A DNA stretch of 64,000 bases, from NCBI RefSeq assembly GCF_900605495.1, contig NZ_LR027599.1, forward strand, positions 124,001-188,000, in the 5' to 3' direction. Both the position numbers and the translations under genes were made by a program. Source of the stretch: Bacilliculturomica massiliensis (GTDB lineage Bacteria > Bacillota > Clostridia > Peptostreptococcales > Anaerovoracaceae). The notes beneath the pieces were generated by a model, which was not told where the DNA came from, made no database searches, and saw only the letters and a list, made by a program, of their open reading frames with translations. Below, one piece after another: positions 8,257-19,927 of the stretch (within the stretch, counting starts at the first letter, position 1; every line of letters begins with the position of its first letter).

Positions 8257-9189
8257 ATGGAAACCGCACGATGGAAAGCTTTCCTGGCCGCAGTAGATAC
8301 CGGCAGTCTTTCCAGCGCTGCCAAAGCTCTGAATTATACGCCCTCCGGCGTCAGCCAGCTTATCAGCGCCCTGGAACACGACCTGGGCTTCGCCTTGCTT
8401 CACCGGACAAATAAGGGGGTCTCGGCCACCTCCGAGGGGGAACGACTGCTTGCCGCTATACGCAGCCTCCTGCAGCAGGAAGAGCGCATCTATCAATTGG
8501 GCGCGGAAATCAAGGGCCTTTCCGTGGGTAATATCACCATCGCGACATATTCCAGCATGGCCACCTGCTGGCTTCCTCAAGTAATCCGGGCGTTTCAGGA
8601 GGATTTTCCCAACATCCATATTCGCCTGGTGGAAAATCAGCGCCAGACCATACTCCAGCAGCTCAATGACAACCAGGCTGATCTGGGCTTTCTCAGCCTG
8701 CAGGAGGACATGCCTTACGACTGTATTCCCCTGGCGGAGATTCCTCTGATCGCCTTACTGCCTAAGATCCATCCCCTGGCGGAAGCGGACAGCTTTCCCA
8801 TTGCCCGCTGTACGCAAGAGCAATTTGTGGCCTGCGCCTTTGGTCATGACGACGACATCGAATCCTTTTTCAAAAAGCATGACATCGATCCCTATATCCG
8901 ATTTTCCACACTGGAAAATTCTGCATCGCTGGCTATGATCGAAAATGGCCTCTGCATAAGAATTACCAATCTGTTGGTAGCCCAAAGCCTGCCATCCTTC
9001 GACGTAGCGGTGCTTCCCCTGGACCCACCGCAGCGGCTCACCATGGGCATTGCCATGCCCTCCCTGAAACACGCTTCCCCTGCCGTCCGAAAATTTACGC
9101 AATACGCAGTTCGTATTCTAGCTCCATGCGGTCCGCAGGTGAAATCAATTGAGCCAGTGCGTCGACCGTTTCTGAATGAAACTAAATGA
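8257..9189 (+). CDS. LysR family transcriptional regulator
   Basis: 310-residue DNA-binding regulator. The winged helix-turn-helix is at residues 3-60 (AAVDTGSLSSAAKALNY, then QLISALEHDLGFALLHR). The periplasmic-binding-like effector domain follows (VGNITIATYSSMATCWLPQV). The ATG is preceded by AAAGGAGAGAGAAG. It is divergent from the liv operon and is the obvious candidate to control it in response to the imported acid or its CoA ester. A terminator follows at 9234. Confidence 0.92.
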   Translation: METARWKAFLAAVDTGSLSSAAKALNYTPSGVSQLISALEHDLGFALLHRTNKGVSATSEGERLLAAIRSLLQQEERIYQLGAEIKGLSVGNITIATYSSMATCWLPQVIRAFQEDFPNIHIRLVENQRQTILQQLNDNQADLGFLSLQEDMPYDCIPLAEIPLIALLPKIHPLAEADSFPIARCTQEQFVACAFGHDDDIESFFKKHDIDPYIRFSTLENSASLAMIENGLCIRITNLLVAQSLPSFDVAVLPLDPPQRLTMGIAMPSLKHASPAVRKFTQYAVRILAPCGPQVKSIEPVRRPFLNETK

Positions 9190-9233
9190 AACAGAAAGCA
9201 ACAAGACCTTGGGCAAAACGATGATCAAATATA

Positions 9234-9284
9234 AATGGACCGGCCGTGGAAGTGTTTGTTTCCACGGCCGGTCCATTCGCTTTT
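9234..9284 (+). terminator. terminator of the LysR gene
   Basis: A perfect 18-bp inverted repeat (AATGGACCGGCCGTGGAA at 9234-9251, complement at 9260-9277) with an eight-base loop, followed by CGCTTTTATC. It may act in both directions because the histidine kinase gene converges from the right. Confidence 0.8.
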
Positions 9285-9333
9285 ATCATCTTTCATTATC
9301 CGTTAGATCAAGTTCGCCGTCACTGCGCGGCGG

Positions 9334-10800
9334 TCAGCATTCCGCCCTTTCCGGTATAAAAACGTGGAAAACGCTGCCCTGACCCAATGTGCTTTCCGCG
9401 CTCACCACAAAGCCATGGCGTTCAGCCGCGGCTTTGACGATGGAAAGTCCCAGCCCCACGCCTCCCAGTTTCTTCGACCGGGAAACATCCACACAGTAAA
9501 ACGGCTCGAAAATGTGTTCCAGTTCCTCCGGCTGCATCCCCTGACCGGTATCTGAAACAGAAACCACGATACCCCGATTCTTGCGTTCCACAGTCCCCTG
9601 CGGCCCGGCGTCCCCGTGAGGCTTTTCTTCGATCCGATCTTCTCCGTCCAGCCTTGTCGGGGTCCCATCTTCTCCGGCAACCCTTGCCGCGATCCGCACC
9701 GTGCCCTCCTGCCTGTTGTATTTCATCGCGTTTTCCACTAGATTGAAAAACAGCCTGTGGACCAGCCCTGCGTCCCCGCAGATATAAAAGTCTCTCTCAA
9801 ATTCGAGATCCACATGAAGTTTCTTGTGCTCATAAACCGGCTGCAGCTCCGAGATCACATCCTGCAGCAGCTCAGAAAGACGGATCTCATCCGTCATCGT
9901 CAGCGTCCCCTCGTTAGTCAAAACCAGCAGATCGTTTACCACCCCGATCAGCCGGTCCACGCTGCGCTCCGCTATGGTGAAAATACCCGCCGCGTCATCG
10001 CCGTCCACGCTGTTTTCCTCATTTTTTCCCGCGTTCCCCTCATACTCCAGCCGTCCCATCTGCAGGCTCATCTTCATAGTGGCAAGGGGCGTCTTGAGCT
10101 CATGGGCTACATTTGAAGAAAAACGTTTCTGCCGCTCAAAAGACTCTTCCAGTCTGTCCATCATTCCGTTGAATGCACAGGTCAGCTCGCCGATCTCATC
10201 CTTCGCCGGGCATTCTTCGATCCGCTCCGCCAGATTGCTGCCGCTGACCCTTACGGCAGCCTCGCTGAGCCGTCTCACCGGCGCCAGCGCCCGACCGGCC
10301 AAAAACCAGGACGCCGCCATTCCCAGACCCGCGATGAGCAGAAGATAGGCATAACTCCAGTAATTAAACTGTCTCTTCATTTCCACGACTAATCCTGCGG
10401 GGAGCGTATCCTCCCTGGTAGCACGGCAATTTACATCTCCAGCAGGCGCGACCGGACCGTGATCACTCAAACCTCCCGTATCTCCCTGGTTTTCCCCGAT
10501 CCCTTCGCTCCCCTGTTCGTCCTGGTGCACGTCGTTTCTCTGACTCCCCTGATTTCCCTGGCCTGCCAGTTCTCCCTGGCTTACCGGGTCTCCCTGGCTT
10601 ACCGGGTCTCCCTGGCTTACCGGGTCTCCCTGGCCTGCCGGGTCTCCCGTCGTGTCTATCACTGCGTCATAAAAAGCGTTTAAATGGGCGCCCGCATTGA
10701 ACATAGACGCCCAGGTCAGCGTCAGCGACACTGCCAATATGATGCCCCCCGTCAGCAGCGCGATACGCCCGCGCAGCGATATGCCTGCCATCCATTTCAT
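9334..10800 (-). CDS. two-component sensor histidine kinase with repeat-rich extracellular loop
   Basis: 488-residue membrane kinase. TM1 spans about residues 12-32, the extracellular loop 33-146, and TM2 about 148-168. A HAMP domain follows, then HisKA with phospho-acceptor H233 (VAHELKTPLA), then HATPase (N box NAMKYN, G1 DTGQGM, G2 GLGLSIVKA). The loop is low-complexity: residues 56-106 consist of QGDPVS-type hexapeptide repeats decaying into Q/G/D/E-rich sequence, with no recognisable sensor fold. It overlaps the response regulator stop by four bases (ATGA). An insertion of about 20 residues (GEDGTPTRLDGEDRIEEKPH) sits between the N and G1 boxes. Confidence 0.93.
   Translation of the reverse strand: MKWMAGISLRGRIALLTGGIILAVSLTLTWASMFNAGAHLNAFYDAVIDTTGDPAGQGDPVSQGDPVSQGDPVSQGELAGQGNQGSQRNDVHQDEQGSEGIGENQGDTGGLSDHGPVAPAGDVNCRATREDTLPAGLVVEMKRQFNYWSYAYLLLIAGLGMAASWFLAGRALAPVRRLSEAAVRVSGSNLAERIEECPAKDEIGELTCAFNGMMDRLEESFERQKRFSSNVAHELKTPLATMKMSLQMGRLEYEGNAGKNEENSVDGDDAAGIFTIAERSVDRLIGVVNDLLVLTNEGTLTMTDEIRLSELLQDVISELQPVYEHKKLHVDLEFERDFYICGDAGLVHRLFFNLVENAMKYNRQEGTVRIAARVAGEDGTPTRLDGEDRIEEKPHGDAGPQGTVERKNRGIVVSVSDTGQGMQPEELEHIFEPFYCVDVSRSKKLGGVGLGLSIVKAAAERHGFVVSAESTLGQGSVFHVFIPERAEC
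10561..10650. repeat. 18-bp tandem repeat inside the histidine kinase gene
   Basis: The unit TCTCCCTGGCTTACCGGG is repeated about four to five times, three copies nearly identical. On the coding strand it gives the hexapeptide QGDPVS. The period is a multiple of three, so expansion or contraction keeps the frame. Confidence 0.9.
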
Positions 10801-11528
10801 CCCAGATCCCCTCTCCCGGCGCAGTTCCCATCCGCCTGCGGCGCCGTTTCTTCTTCCTCATCCCCCCTGATCAAATATCCTCTGCCCCGAATGTTTTCGA
10901 TCCGCGCAGCCGCGCCGGCCTGATCCAGCTTTTTCTTAAGACAATATATATGGTACTTCAGGGAATTGGAAAAAGGATCGGCCTCTCCATCCCAAACATG
11001 TTCGATCAGGCGCTCAGCGCTGATAACAGCCCCGCAATTCTGCATGAGATATTCCAGAATGGCAAACTCTTTTCTGGTCAGCCCCAGAGCGCAGTCTCCC
11101 ACTTCCACCTTTCCCGCCGCCATGTCCAGCGCCAGAGCGCCGCACCGCAGGATGGAATCCTTCTGAATAAAATCCCGCCGGATCAACGCCCGTACACGGG
11201 CTTCCAGTTCAATAAAATCGAAGGGCTTGACCATGTAATCACAGGCCCCTGAATCCAGCCCCAAAACTCTTTCCTCGATCCTGCTTCTGGCTGACAGGAT
11301 CAGGACCTTCGCACTGTCGTTCCTGCGGCGGATCTCGCGCAGCACTTCCATACCGTCCAGTTTGGGCAGATTCAGATCCAGTATGACCAGATCGTATGCG
11401 TTGACGTCAAACATGACCAGCGCTTCCTCCCCATCCTCGGCCAGATCCACGGCATAGCCGCTTCTCCGAAGCCCTCTGGCCACCATAGCGGCCAGATCCC
11501 ATTCATCCTCAACCAGCAGCAATCTCAT
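10797..11528 (-). CDS. OmpR/PhoB family response regulator
   Basis: 243 residues. The receiver domain has the acidic pocket E7/D8, phospho-acceptor D51 (LVILDLNLPKLDG) and a conserved lysine in YMVKPFDF. The C-terminal winged helix (CALGLTRKEFAILEYLMQN, then YHIYCLKKKLDQ, then RGRGYLI) binds DNA. It is the upstream partner of the histidine kinase and is translationally coupled to it. The C-terminal tail after RGRGYLIRGDE is unusually acidic, then Q/A/G rich. Confidence 0.95.
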   Translation of the reverse strand: MRLLLVEDEWDLAAMVARGLRRSGYAVDLAEDGEEALVMFDVNAYDLVILDLNLPKLDGMEVLREIRRRNDSAKVLILSARSRIEERVLGLDSGACDYMVKPFDFIELEARVRALIRRDFIQKDSILRCGALALDMAAGKVEVGDCALGLTRKEFAILEYLMQNCGAVISAERLIEHVWDGEADPFSNSLKYHIYCLKKKLDQAGAAARIENIRGRGYLIRGDEEEETAPQADGNCAGRGDLG

Positions 11529-11573
11529 CTTTTCCTCCGTCCCTGTGTCACTTCACGATTTCTCTCAAACGGC

Positions 11574-11602
11574 AAACGGCGGGGCAATAGCCCCGCCGTT
11601 CT
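11574..11602 (-). terminator. terminator / attenuator after the secreted-protein gene
   Basis: The minus strand reads AACGGCGGGGC-TATT-GCCCCGCCGTT, a perfect 11-bp stem, then TGCCGTTTGAG. It lies about 10 bases beyond the second stop codon (11610) of the interrupted secreted-protein frame and about 45 bases before the response regulator. That supports 11610 as the ancestral end of that gene. Confidence 0.7.
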
Positions 11603-11609
11603 GCCGGCA

Positions 11610-11747
11610 TTACTGCTCCCCATCAGTCGGACCGGCATCGGCAACAGACGCAGCGGGGACCGCGTCTGTGAGATCTGCCGGCGTCATTTCTTCCATTTCA
11701 GACATATCGGCTGAGTCGTTGCAGACTGCATCCAAGCCTGTTTCCGG
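11610..11747 (-). pseudogene. in-frame acidic continuation of the secreted protein beyond a TAA stop
   Basis: Directly after TAA at 11750-11748 the same frame runs 45 more codons to TAA at 11612-11610. It reads PETGLDAVCNDSADMSEME and continues EMTPADLTDAVPAAS, ending DAGPTDGEQ. The composition is acidic and proline/alanine-rich, typical of a secreted-protein tail, with no start codon of its own preceded by a ribosome site. The transcription terminator follows at once. Either a nonsense mutation truncated the gene or the stop is read through. A sequencing error is also possible. Confidence 0.6.
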
Positions 11748-12041
11748 TTACTCCTGCGGTTCCAGTACCTGATCGTCGGCTATGGTACAAAGTATATCGC
11801 CGCCTTCCCCGATCTCTGTGACGAAGCCTTCCATCTTCGGCTGACCCGGCTGACCCTCCACGATCACAAATACCTTATCTTCCATTACCGCATCCCTGGC
11901 CGGATCTGATTTGGGAAGTCCTACCCCAATTTGCTTCGGCGGCTCTCCTGCAAAAGCCATGGCCGACATGCCGGCTACCACTGTGAGAGCGGCCAGCGCC
12001 GCGCCGATTACCCGTTTTGTTCCAAATGTCATTTTTTTCAT
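11748..12041 (-). CDS. small secreted protein upstream of the two-component system
   Basis: 97 residues, family unknown. The start at ATG 12041 has GGAGG five bases upstream; the frame is open to 12080 but without a ribosome site there. A Sec signal peptide is clear: KKMTFGTKR, a hydrophobic run, then the AMAFA|GEPPK cleavage site. The mature part (EDKVFVIVEGQPGQPKMEG, then FVTEIGEGGDILCTIADD) looks like a small beta-rich domain. It lies upstream of the response regulator and kinase in the same direction, so it could be a ligand or modulator of the kinase loop. The frame continues coherently after the TAA at 11750-11748 (see next entry), so the protein may be truncated. Confidence 0.75.
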   Translation of the reverse strand: MKKMTFGTKRVIGAALAALTVVAGMSAMAFAGEPPKQIGVGLPKSDPARDAVMEDKVFVIVEGQPGQPKMEGFVTEIGEGGDILCTIADDQVLEPQE

Positions 12042-12275
12042 GTTTTCCTCCATCCCGGGGCGGACGTTCTCTGCGCCCATCCCCTTCTGTTTGTTTTGTT
12101 TTATTCAGTGCTATAGCCTGTAAACAAAGTGTAGCAAACCGATGGTTAGGTAACAGTTAGTTTTACACATTGATTTAAAAATTATTTTTATCTCTTTCAC
12201 ACAGACGCTGCCGACCTGTATTTTCCCGGCATTCCGCTGCTGTCGTTCTCTGGATCTCCCATCTTCTTCAGCGCT

Positions 12276-13400
12276 TCAGCTCTTCTGCACTTCCGCGCTG
12301 GCCGGGTCTGTCTCCCGGTCTCGATCTGCCGCGCTGTCGGGGCTGGCCGCCAGCTTCGGTTCATCTGCCCGGTCGGGACCGGCCGCCTGCCCCAGCTCTT
12401 CCGCCCGGTCAGGACCGGCCGCCTGCTTCGGTTCTTCCGCCCGGTCAGGACCGGCCGCCTGCTTCGGTTCTTCCGCCCGGTCTCGATCTGCCGCGCTCTC
12501 CAGGCTCTCCATACTGTCTTTCTTTTTCTGCGATAGCTCCGGCTCCTGAAAACCGTAGCCGTAAGCCTCGTCGTAGGAAGTTATCATGATCAGCGCATGG
12601 GGATCCACTTCGTAAACTGCCCGGCGTACTTCGTAGATCTCCCGCTTACTGCAGGCGCAGATCAGCAGGTCCTTTGCTTCCTTCGTGAAAGCGCCCACAG
12701 CTTCCACCATGGTAGCTCCGCGCTCTGTCTCATCGGATATTTTTTTCGCCACCGCCGCTCCGCAGTCTGTGACGATCATGGCCATCTTTCCTGATCCGGC
12801 GCCGTAGACGATCTTATCGATGACGATATTGGAGACCACCGTAGCGATGACGCCCTGCAGCACGGCGTCGATCCGTCCGTAGACCAGGCCGCCGGTCAGT
12901 ATGACGATCCCGTCGATCGCCAGGCCCAACTGTCCGATAGACAGATGGGGCTTTTTCTTCCGGATGCTCATGATCACCAGATCTGTCCCTCCCGTGGACG
13001 AACCTCTCATGTAGATCAGCGCCAGACCTGCGCCGGAGAGCGCGCCCGTGTAAAGGGCCGCCAGGATCGGCTCCCCCGTGTAGATCGGGATCAGCGGAAA
13101 TACGGTATCCATGATGAACGCTGAGATCAGCGTGGTTTTCACCGTTTTCAGCAAAAAAGTTTTTCCCAGTACCCGGTAGCTGATAATGATCAGCGGAATA
13201 TTCATCATCAGCGTGGCGACGCCGATGGGCAGGCTGAACAGGTAATTCAGTATGATCGCCAGACCCGAGACCCCTCCCGGAGCAAAATTCGCGTGGGAGG
13301 CAAAGGTATAAATACCCGCAGCGTAGAGACAACTTCCTATCACATCGTATCCCAGATCGGCTCCGAATTCCTTCCAGCCGTATTTTCTATTCAATGTCAT
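12276..13400 (-). CDS. YitT family membrane protein with repeat tail
   Basis: About 374 residues. Five to six membrane segments fill residues 15-180, including the motif RGSSTGGTDLV typical of YitT. The cytoplasmic DUF2179 domain follows (VTDCGAAVAKKISDETERGATMV..., ending near YGFQEPELSQKKK). After residue 290 there is a long hydrophilic tail of 12-residue repeats (RAEEPKQAAGPD and variants) absent from ordinary YitT proteins of about 280-300 residues. The start at ATG 13400 has AAGGGGTG upstream; GTG 13409 is in frame but overlaps that site. Function of the family is unproven. A second YitT protein lies at 40549-41451. Confidence 0.88.
   Translation of the reverse strand: MTLNRKYGWKEFGADLGYDVIGSCLYAAGIYTFASHANFAPGGVSGLAIILNYLFSLPIGVATLMMNIPLIIISYRVLGKTFLLKTVKTTLISAFIMDTVFPLIPIYTGEPILAALYTGALSGAGLALIYMRGSSTGGTDLVIMSIRKKKPHLSIGQLGLAIDGIVILTGGLVYGRIDAVLQGVIATVVSNIVIDKIVYGAGSGKMAMIVTDCGAAVAKKISDETERGATMVEAVGAFTKEAKDLLICACSKREIYEVRRAVYEVDPHALIMITSYDEAYGYGFQEPELSQKKKDSMESLESAADRDRAEEPKQAAGPDRAEEPKQAAGPDRAEELGQAAGPDRADEPKLAASPDSAADRDRETDPASAEVQKS
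12350..12485. repeat. 36-bp tandem repeat encoding the YitT tail
   Basis: About four copies of a 36-bp unit containing GGACCGGCCGCCTGC, each encoding RAEEPKQAAGPD-like dodecapeptides. The two middle copies are almost identical. The period keeps the reading frame. Confidence 0.85.
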
Positions 13401-13439
13401 TTTAATCACCCCTTAAAAAACCGCAAAGAAAGACGAAGA

Positions 13440-13680
13440 CCCCAAAACGGTCTCCGCCAGCTATGTTCTCCGTTTTGAAAGCCGGTTGGATCTGCCGCCG
13501 GATCATAGTGTGGATCAGAGTACAGATCCATATCTGCATGCGCAGCCGGATCCACGGCTGGATCGGTGGATCTGCCGCTGAACCGGCGATTGGACCCACT
13601 GTTGATCTACAGCGGGATCCGTGTTTGGACCGGCCGCTGTTCTCTGCACCTGCAAGATCCTTTCAGCTTTTCCTGAACCG
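13440..13680. other. GGATC-rich repeat-like gap between yitT and the antitoxin gene
   Basis: Degenerate repeats around GGATCTGCCG and CCGGATC occur many times between 13485 and 13625. A weak hairpin (AAAACGG 13444-13450 / CCGTTTT 13470-13476) lies just upstream of yitT. I see no toxin gene or other credible coding frame here. Confidence 0.5.
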
Positions 13681-13953
13681 TTATGGCTCCGCCGGATCGC
13701 AGTTTTTTCCCGGGATATCATTTTGGCAGGCAGTCTCCACAGCTGCTCCAGACCGTTCTGTTACGCTGAACGGAGGCCGGCCGCCGTCTGTGCGCATTGT
13801 CACTTCAAAGGGAATCCCGCCGTTTCTCACGGCCTGACGCACGAACATGTTTACCGCTGCAGACATATTCAGACCCAGTTCATTGAACAGATAGTCCGCC
13901 TGCTTTTTCAATTCTTCATCCATGCGGATATTCACATTGATCATCTGGCCCAT
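13681..13953 (-). CDS. RelB/DinJ family antitoxin, orphan
   Basis: 90 residues. The N-terminal ribbon-helix-helix (INVNIRMDEELKKQADYLF, then LGLNMSAAVNMFVRQAV, then GGIPFEV) is characteristic of type II RelB/DinJ antitoxins, which bind DNA as dimers and neutralise a RelE/YafQ-type RNase. The start ATG 13953 has GGAGGG upstream. The C-terminal stretch after residue 67 (SGAAVETACQNDIPGK) does not look like a normal toxin-wrapping region and may be run-on frame. No toxin gene follows within 280 bases or precedes it, so the pair is incomplete. Confidence 0.82.
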   Translation of the reverse strand: MGQMINVNIRMDEELKKQADYLFNELGLNMSAAVNMFVRQAVRNGGIPFEVTMRTDGGRPPFSVTERSGAAVETACQNDIPGKNCDPAEP

Positions 13954-14317
13954 TTCATTCCCTCCATTCCATAATTTGTTTTTCCACTAGCTATATAGTA
14001 TGCTTTTTTATTTACAACGTCAATATTTCTATCTAATATTTCACAATATATTCACAAATATATGCAACATGTCTATCATTTTATATACGTTACTTGTTTT
14101 GAACCGCGAAGGACATATCCCATACATACCAATCTGCATACACATAAGCTGCCAATTGGCTGCCGAATTCGGATTCGAAGCCGACGCAGATACGGGATCG
14201 GGGCCGGTATCGAATGCTGAGGGCGGTATCAGATCCGGGATCTATTGCCGCGGCAGGAGGTTGAGCCTGTTTCGTGCAGACCTCCCCGGCCCGACTCCGA
14301 ACAACACCGAGCATGTT

Positions 14318-14495
14318 GAATAGGCGAAAAAAGCAAAAAATAATTCATTTCACATAAAATAGCCTCTTTTCCCTCTCATTTCTTCACGTATGATCCTCAT
14401 TTTCGGTGATTTTCTAAATTAAAGTCAAATTTCACCTATTTCGAGGGCCCATTTAGGCGATATAACGATTTTTTATACTTTTTCGCCTATCCTCT
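14318..14495. repeat. AT-rich dispersed element, copy 1
   Basis: Begins GAATAGGCGAAAAAAGC, then AAAAAATAATTC, and ends TACTTTTTCGCCTATCC. Internal copies of TTCACCTATTTCG and ATTTAGGCGA lie between. The AATAGGYGAAAA word in both orientations is shared with elements at 36568-36693 and 44832-45007. It lies downstream of uvrA and just before the strong terminator at 14560. No open frame. Confidence 0.75.
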
Positions 14496-14559
14496 CCAAA
14501 ACAAATGCAGCGTACAGATCCGAAGAGAGGGTGACTAAATAAGCTCTGCACGGCTCAGA

Positions 14560-14635
14560 ACAAAAAATACGCACGGCGCAGTGAGGCGGCAGGCCGATCC
14601 GACTGCCGCAAGTCTGCGCCGTGCGTATTTTTTGT
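14560..14635. terminator. strong bidirectional terminator
   Basis: A perfect 22-bp stem: ACAAAAAATACGCACGGCGC at 14560 pairs with its complement ending at 14635. It encloses a second hairpin, GCGGCAG / CTGCCGC (about 14585-14609). A- and T-runs flank the stem, so it can work on both strands. It is the likely end of the uvrB-uvrA transcript. Confidence 0.88.
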
Positions 14636-14715
14636 AGAGATCATACTTTAATGCAAAAGATGCATGAGCCGCAGCGCCGTGGCGCACACAGCAGCACCAT
14701 GTGCCGCGGCCTGCG

Positions 14716-14793
14716 GGGCAGCGCGATCATGGGGCAGTGCGACCGCAGGCCAGCGGGCAGCGCGATCATGGGGCAGTGCGACCGCAGGCCAGC
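14716..14793. repeat. 39-bp tandem repeat, two identical copies
   Basis: The unit begins GGGCAGCGCGATCATGGGGC and runs 39 bp. It repeats exactly once (14716-14754, 14755-14793). It lies downstream of uvrA between the terminator and the uvrA stop. Confidence 0.92.
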
Positions 14794-14845
14794 GCCTCTG
14801 GGCCGCCGAGCTGCCGCGAAATCAATTCGCTTCCACAGCACCGCC

Positions 14846-14993
14846 GGACCCTGCCGGCGCACGGTCAGACAACAGCACAATCGGACCCTGTCACCACACG
14901 GTCAGACAACAGTGCAGCTGGACCCTGCCAACGAACGGTCAGACAACAGCACGGCCGGACCCTGCCAACGCATGGTCACACAACAGCACGGCC
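14846..14993. repeat. 37-bp tandem repeat, four copies
   Basis: Units begin at 14846, 14883, 14920 and 14957. Each reads GGACCCTG, then a variable five to seven bases, then ACGGTCAGACAACAG with a short variable end. The whole unit is conserved, with no repeat/spacer division, so it is a minisatellite and not a CRISPR array. The period is not a multiple of three. Confidence 0.92.
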
Positions 14994-15028
14994 GGGCAGC
15001 CGGATCCTCGCGCCTCCACATGACAGCT

Positions 15029-17917
<2,889 letters not shown>

Positions 17918-17950
17918 CTTCTGTTTCTTTCGTCTCTCCTTTCCTCCGCG

Positions 17951-19927
17951 CTAGAGTCTGGCTTTAAACTCCATCATCCGGTCGCGAAGCATGGCCGCCC
18001 GCTCAAACTGCAGCTCCTTCGCGGCTTCCTTCATTTCCTTTTCCAATTGTTTTACGTAGTCTCCCAGCTCTTTTCTGGTCAGCTCAAGGGGACTCTTACC
18101 CTCGTAATATTCATCCGCTTCCGTGGCAGCGCGGGTGGCTTCGATGACCTGACGCACTGATTTTTCGATGGTCTTTGGCGTGATGCCGTGCTCTTCATTG
18201 TAAGCCTGCTGGATGGCCCGTCTGCGGTTGGTCTCAGAGATGGCTGCCTTCATGGCGTCGCTGATGCCGTCGCAGTACATAATGACACGGCCGTGGGCGT
18301 TTCTCGCCGCCCGGCCGATGGTCTGGATCAGCGAAGTCTCCGTTCTCAGGAAACCCTGCTTATCCGCGTCCAGTATGGCTACCAGAGAGACCTCCGGTAT
18401 GTCCAGACCTTCCCTCAGCAGGTTGATGCCCACAAGCACGTCGAACTCGCCCAGACGGAGATCCCGCAGGATCTCCATGCGCTCCAGCGTGTCGATCTCC
18501 GAGTGGAGATAACGCACGCGGATGTCTACGTTTTTCAGGTAATCCGTCAGGCTCTCCGACATTTTCTTCGTAAGGGTGGTCACCAGAACGCGCTCGCCCT
18601 TCTCCGTCACCTTGTTGATCTCGCCGATGAGATCGTCGATCTGTCCCTCGGTATTTCGGAGCTCGATCTCCGGATCCAACAGACCCGTGGGACGGATGAC
18701 CTGTTCCGCCCACACTCCGCCGCTGTGTTCTTTCTCGTAGGCGGCCGGCGTGGCGCTGATGTAGACGGCCTGATGCACCATTTTTTCAAATTCCTCGAAC
18801 TGCAGCGGACGATTGTCCAGAGCCGAGGGCATGCGGAATCCGTACTCCACCAGAGACTGCTTTCTGGATCGGTCCCCGGCGTACATGCCCCGGACCTGAG
18901 GCAGCATGACGTGAGACTCGTCCACCACCAGCAGAAAATCATCCGGGAAGTAGTCGATCAGGGTGTAAGGCCGCTGACCTGCGGGCAGTCCGTTGATGTG
19001 GCGGGAATAATTCTCGATGCCTTTACAGCTGCCGATCTCCCTCAGCATCTCCAGATCATAGCGGGTGCGCTGCTCGATGCGCTGAGCCTCGATGAGTTTT
19101 CCCCTGTCTTTGAACCAGCGGACCCGTTCCTCCAGTTCTTCCTCGATGGACACCACCGCCCGTTCCATGTTTTCTTTCGATGTGACATAGTGGGACGCGG
19201 GAAAAACGGAAACATGATTTCTGATCCCCACGATCTCTCCTGTCACCGGATTTATCTCTTTTATGACCTCGATCTCGTCTCCGAAGAGCTCCACCCGCAC
19301 GGCGTGCTCCGCGCCCGCAGGAAAGATATCCACGATATCGCCCCGCACCCGGAAGGTGCCCCGCTCGAATCCCAGATCGTTTCTCGTATACTGAATGTCC
19401 ACCAGCTTGCGCAGGATTTCCTGCCTGTTCTTCTCCATGCCCGGCCGCAGTGAGAGCACCTGATTTTCGTAGTCTACCGGGCTTCCCAGACCGTAGATGC
19501 AGGAGACGCTGGCCACGATGATAACGTCCTTTCGCTCTGCCAGCGCGGCCGTGGCCGAGTGGCGCAGCTTTTCGATCTCATCGTTGATGTCGGAATCCTT
19601 CTCTATATATGTGTCCGTCGAAGGCACGTAGGCCTCCGGCTGATAATAATCATAGTAAGATACAAAATACTCCACCGCGTTTTCCGGAAAAAACTCCTTG
19701 AACTCGCCGTGAAGCTGCGCCGCCAGCGTCTTGTTGTGTGAGATCACCAACGTGGGCTTCTGGACCTGCTCGATGACATTGGCGATCGTAAATGTCTTGC
19801 CTGATCCGGTAACGCCCAGCAGCGTCTGATGCTTTTTTCCTTCTTTTATGCCCCTAACCAGCTGTTCCACCGCTTTGGGCTGATCGCCCATCATCTGATA
19901 AGGCGCCACAAGTTTGAATTTATCCAT
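17951..19927 (-). CDS. uvrB: excinuclease ABC subunit B
   Basis: 658-residue DNA helicase-like subunit that verifies damage and recruits UvrC. Walker A is [16 protein letters not shown] (about residue 40), the beta-hairpin region is [20 protein letters not shown], and helicase motif II is [20 protein letters not shown]. Motif VI ([17 protein letters not shown]) follows, and the C-terminal UVR coiled coil ([20 protein letters not shown]) closes the protein. ATG 19927 has GGAGAGGA upstream. First gene of the uvrBA operon. I found no CGAACN4GTTCG LexA box immediately upstream. Confidence 0.98.
   Translation of the reverse strand: MDKFKLVAPYQMMGDQPKAVEQLVRGIKEGKKHQTLLGVTGSGKTFTIANVIEQVQKPTLVISHNKTLAAQLHGEFKEFFPENAVEYFVSYYDYYQPEAYVPSTDTYIEKDSDINDEIEKLRHSATAALAERKDVIIVASVSCIYGLGSPVDYENQVLSLRPGMEKNRQEILRKLVDIQYTRNDLGFERGTFRVRGDIVDIFPAGAEHAVRVELFGDEIEVIKEINPVTGEIVGIRNHVSVFPASHYVTSKENMERAVVSIEEELEERVRWFKDRGKLIEAQRIEQRTRYDLEMLREIGSCKGIENYSRHINGLPAGQRPYTLIDYFPDDFLLVVDESHVMLPQVRGMYAGDRSRKQSLVEYGFRMPSALDNRPLQFEEFEKMVHQAVYISATPAAYEKEHSGGVWAEQVIRPTGLLDPEIELRNTEGQIDDLIGEINKVTEKGERVLVTTLTKKMSESLTDYLKNVDIRVRYLHSEIDTLERMEILRDLRLGEFDVLVGINLLREGLDIPEVSLVAILDADKQGFLRTETSLIQTIGRAARNAHGRVIMYCDGISDAMKAAISETNRRRAIQQAYNEEHGITPKTIEKSVRQVIEATRAATEADEYYEGKSPLELTRKELGDYVKQLEKEMKEAAKELQFERAAMLRDRMMEFKARL

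Noticed and set aside
13402-13721. Short frames next to the RelB/DinJ gene considered as toxin candidates
   Set aside because: Neither is RelE/YafQ-like; both arise from GGATC-rich repeats and lack ribosome sites.
14846-14993. CRISPR-like appearance of the 37-bp repeats
   Set aside because: The entire unit is conserved with no variable spacers of constant length between identical repeats, and no cas genes are in the window.
18188-19453. 421-codon open frame on the plus strand opposite uvrB
   Set aside because: Mirror of uvrB coding sequence; no ribosome site or recognisable domain.
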